DNA of 64,000 nucleotides from assembly GCF_000472925.1 (NCBI RefSeq), contig NZ_AXAS01000042.1, forward strand, positions 1-64,000, in the 5' to 3' direction. Source of the DNA: Bradyrhizobium sp. Ec3.3. Lineage in GTDB: Bacteria > Pseudomonadota > Alphaproteobacteria > Rhizobiales > Xanthobacteraceae. The notes below the pieces were generated by a model. That model was not told the origin of the DNA. It searched no databases and saw only the letters and a program-made list of their open reading frames with translations. Position numbers and translations under genes: made by a program. Every line of letters begins with the position of its first letter. Position 1 is the stretch's first letter. This document shows, one piece after another, positions 63,133 through 64,000 of the stretch.

Positions 63133-64000
63133 ATGGAGACGTTCGGAAACTCTCACACGCGCGCTGGCAGGCCGCATTCAAAGCTGGCGGTCACACTTGG
63201 TGCCGCAGTCCTGGTAGCTGCGATGGCAATCGCTCCGTTTAGCGCCCAGGCGCAAACCCAGAGCGGCCAGGGTGGCTCTGCGTCAGACAAGGTCGACACC
63301 CTCGGAGCCATCAAGGCTCGCGGATACTTCATCTGCGGCGTGGCAGGCGATCGGCCAGGCTTCAGCTTCCCGGACGGCAAAGGCGTGATGCAAGGGCTGG
63401 ATGCGGACATCTGCCGCTCAGTCGCAGCCGCGATCTTCGGTGATCCGGAAAAGATTCGCTTCACCTCCCTCACCAGCTTGACGCGCTTTCCTGCACTCCA
63501 ATCCGGCGAAGTCGACATGCTGGCTCGCTTCACCACGTGGACGCTCACTCGCGAAGCCAGCCTGGGTCTCGACGTCGCCTCTGTCTATTTCTACGATGGC
63601 CAGGGTTTCATGGCGAAGAAAAGCCTTGGCGTAAAGAGCGCGCTGGAGCTCGATGGTGCTACCGTCTGCGTGACGCAGGGCTCGACAAGCGAAGCCAACA
63701 TGGTCGACTTCTTCCGCGCCCACAATCTCGCACTGAAGCCTATCGTCATCGAAAAGATCGAACAGGTCCGCGATGCGTTGGCAAACAACCGATGTGACGC
63801 CTATACGAACGATTCCACGCTACTCGGCTCCCTGAAACTTTCGATGGGCCCGGCCGGCGACGAATACATTCTTCTTCCCGACGTCATATCAAAGGAGCCC
63901 CTCGGAACCTTCGTCCGCAAGGGCGACCAACGGTTCTTCGACATAGTTCGCTGGACCTACATCGCCATGCTGACCGCCGAGGAGAACGGCATCACCAAGA
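63133..64000 (+). CDS. aapJ: general amino-acid ABC transporter binding protein (AapJ-like), cut by window edge
   Basis: From ATG 63133 (GAAGGA six bases upstream) the frame is open to the window end (289 codons seen). A Sec signal (KLAVTLGAAVLVAAMAIAPF, cleavage near SAQAQ) is followed by DTLGAIKARGYFICGVAGDRPGFSFPDGKGVMQGLDADICRS, the family 3 binding-protein start in its AapJ form, then TSLTRFPALQSGEVDMLARF and NRCDAYTNDSTLL. AapJ-type proteins deliver many L-amino acids to AapQMP; those genes would be expected just beyond the window. The symbol rests on family resemblance. Confidence 0.85.
   Translation, partial: METFGNSHTRAGRPHSKLAVTLGAAVLVAAMAIAPFSAQAQTQSGQGGSASDKVDTLGAIKARGYFICGVAGDRPGFSFPDGKGVMQGLDADICRSVAAAIFGDPEKIRFTSLTSLTRFPALQSGEVDMLARFTTWTLTREASLGLDVASVYFYDGQGFMAKKSLGVKSALELDGATVCVTQGSTSEANMVDFFRAHNLALKPIVIEKIEQVRDALANNRCDAYTNDSTLLGSLKLSMGPAGDEYILLPDVISKEPLGTFVRKGDQRFFDIVRWTYIAMLTAEENGITK

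Overview
The window looks like a Bradyrhizobium-type alphaproteobacterial chromosome (high GC, many CoA, ABC-transport and LysR genes). It alternates between a symbiosis-island-like accessory zone full of broken mobile elements and ordinary metabolic operons. No rRNA, tRNA, CRISPR or origin was recognised. Family calls rest on reading translated sequence and motifs; no database search was run.

1-6.2 kb is a mobile-element graveyard. It holds the 3' end of a prolyl oligopeptidase, two group II intron remnants, and decayed ISL3, IS66, IS1380 and IS256 pieces. They surround two intact, AT-richer cargo genes: a ThiH/HydG-like radical SAM protein and a GNAT acetyltransferase. 6.2-16.1 kb is acyl-CoA metabolism: LysR and methylmalonate-semialdehyde dehydrogenase (divergent), a two-subunit CoA-transferase, a TTC38-like TPR protein, a CaiB-type CoA-transferase, and an acyl-CoA dehydrogenase with a divergent LysR.

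16.1-25.2 kb is the most striking locus. An AraC-type regulator is divergent from a five-component branched-chain-type ABC importer whose LivM permease carries, in the same reading frame, a C-terminal domain resembling the small subunit of N,N-dimethylformamidase. The next gene encodes the matching large subunit, with all three expected iron ligands. The arrangement suggests an amide uptake-and-hydrolysis module. 25.7-29.2 kb is an M20 amidohydrolase gene split by a roughly 2.2 kb IS630-like element. That element carries a YopJ/NopJ-family type III effector with a near-perfect tts box, a myristoylation motif and an intact His/Glu/Cys triad.

29.2-32.2 kb holds LysR, TetR and IS110 remnants, a DoxX protein and an SDR. 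33.2-45.2 kb is a peptide/opine-type catabolic locus: a solute-binding protein, LysR, a tightly overlapped seven-gene operon (two DAO-like flavoproteins, a [2Fe-2S] subunit, an HcnB/OoxA-like flavoprotein, two permeases, a fused ATPase) and a convergent gamma-glutamyltransferase-like gene.

45.6-55.2 kb is central carbon metabolism: an aceE-aceF-lpdA pyruvate dehydrogenase operon with a truncated thiolase at its end, and malate synthase G. A shared upstream element links malate synthase to an orphan promoter-like site. 55.5-64 kb holds serine-glyoxylate aminotransferase, a divergent GntR regulator, a large FAD/Fe-S 2-hydroxyacid dehydrogenase, an Lrp regulator, an M20 peptidase and the start of an amino-acid ABC binding protein cut by the window edge.
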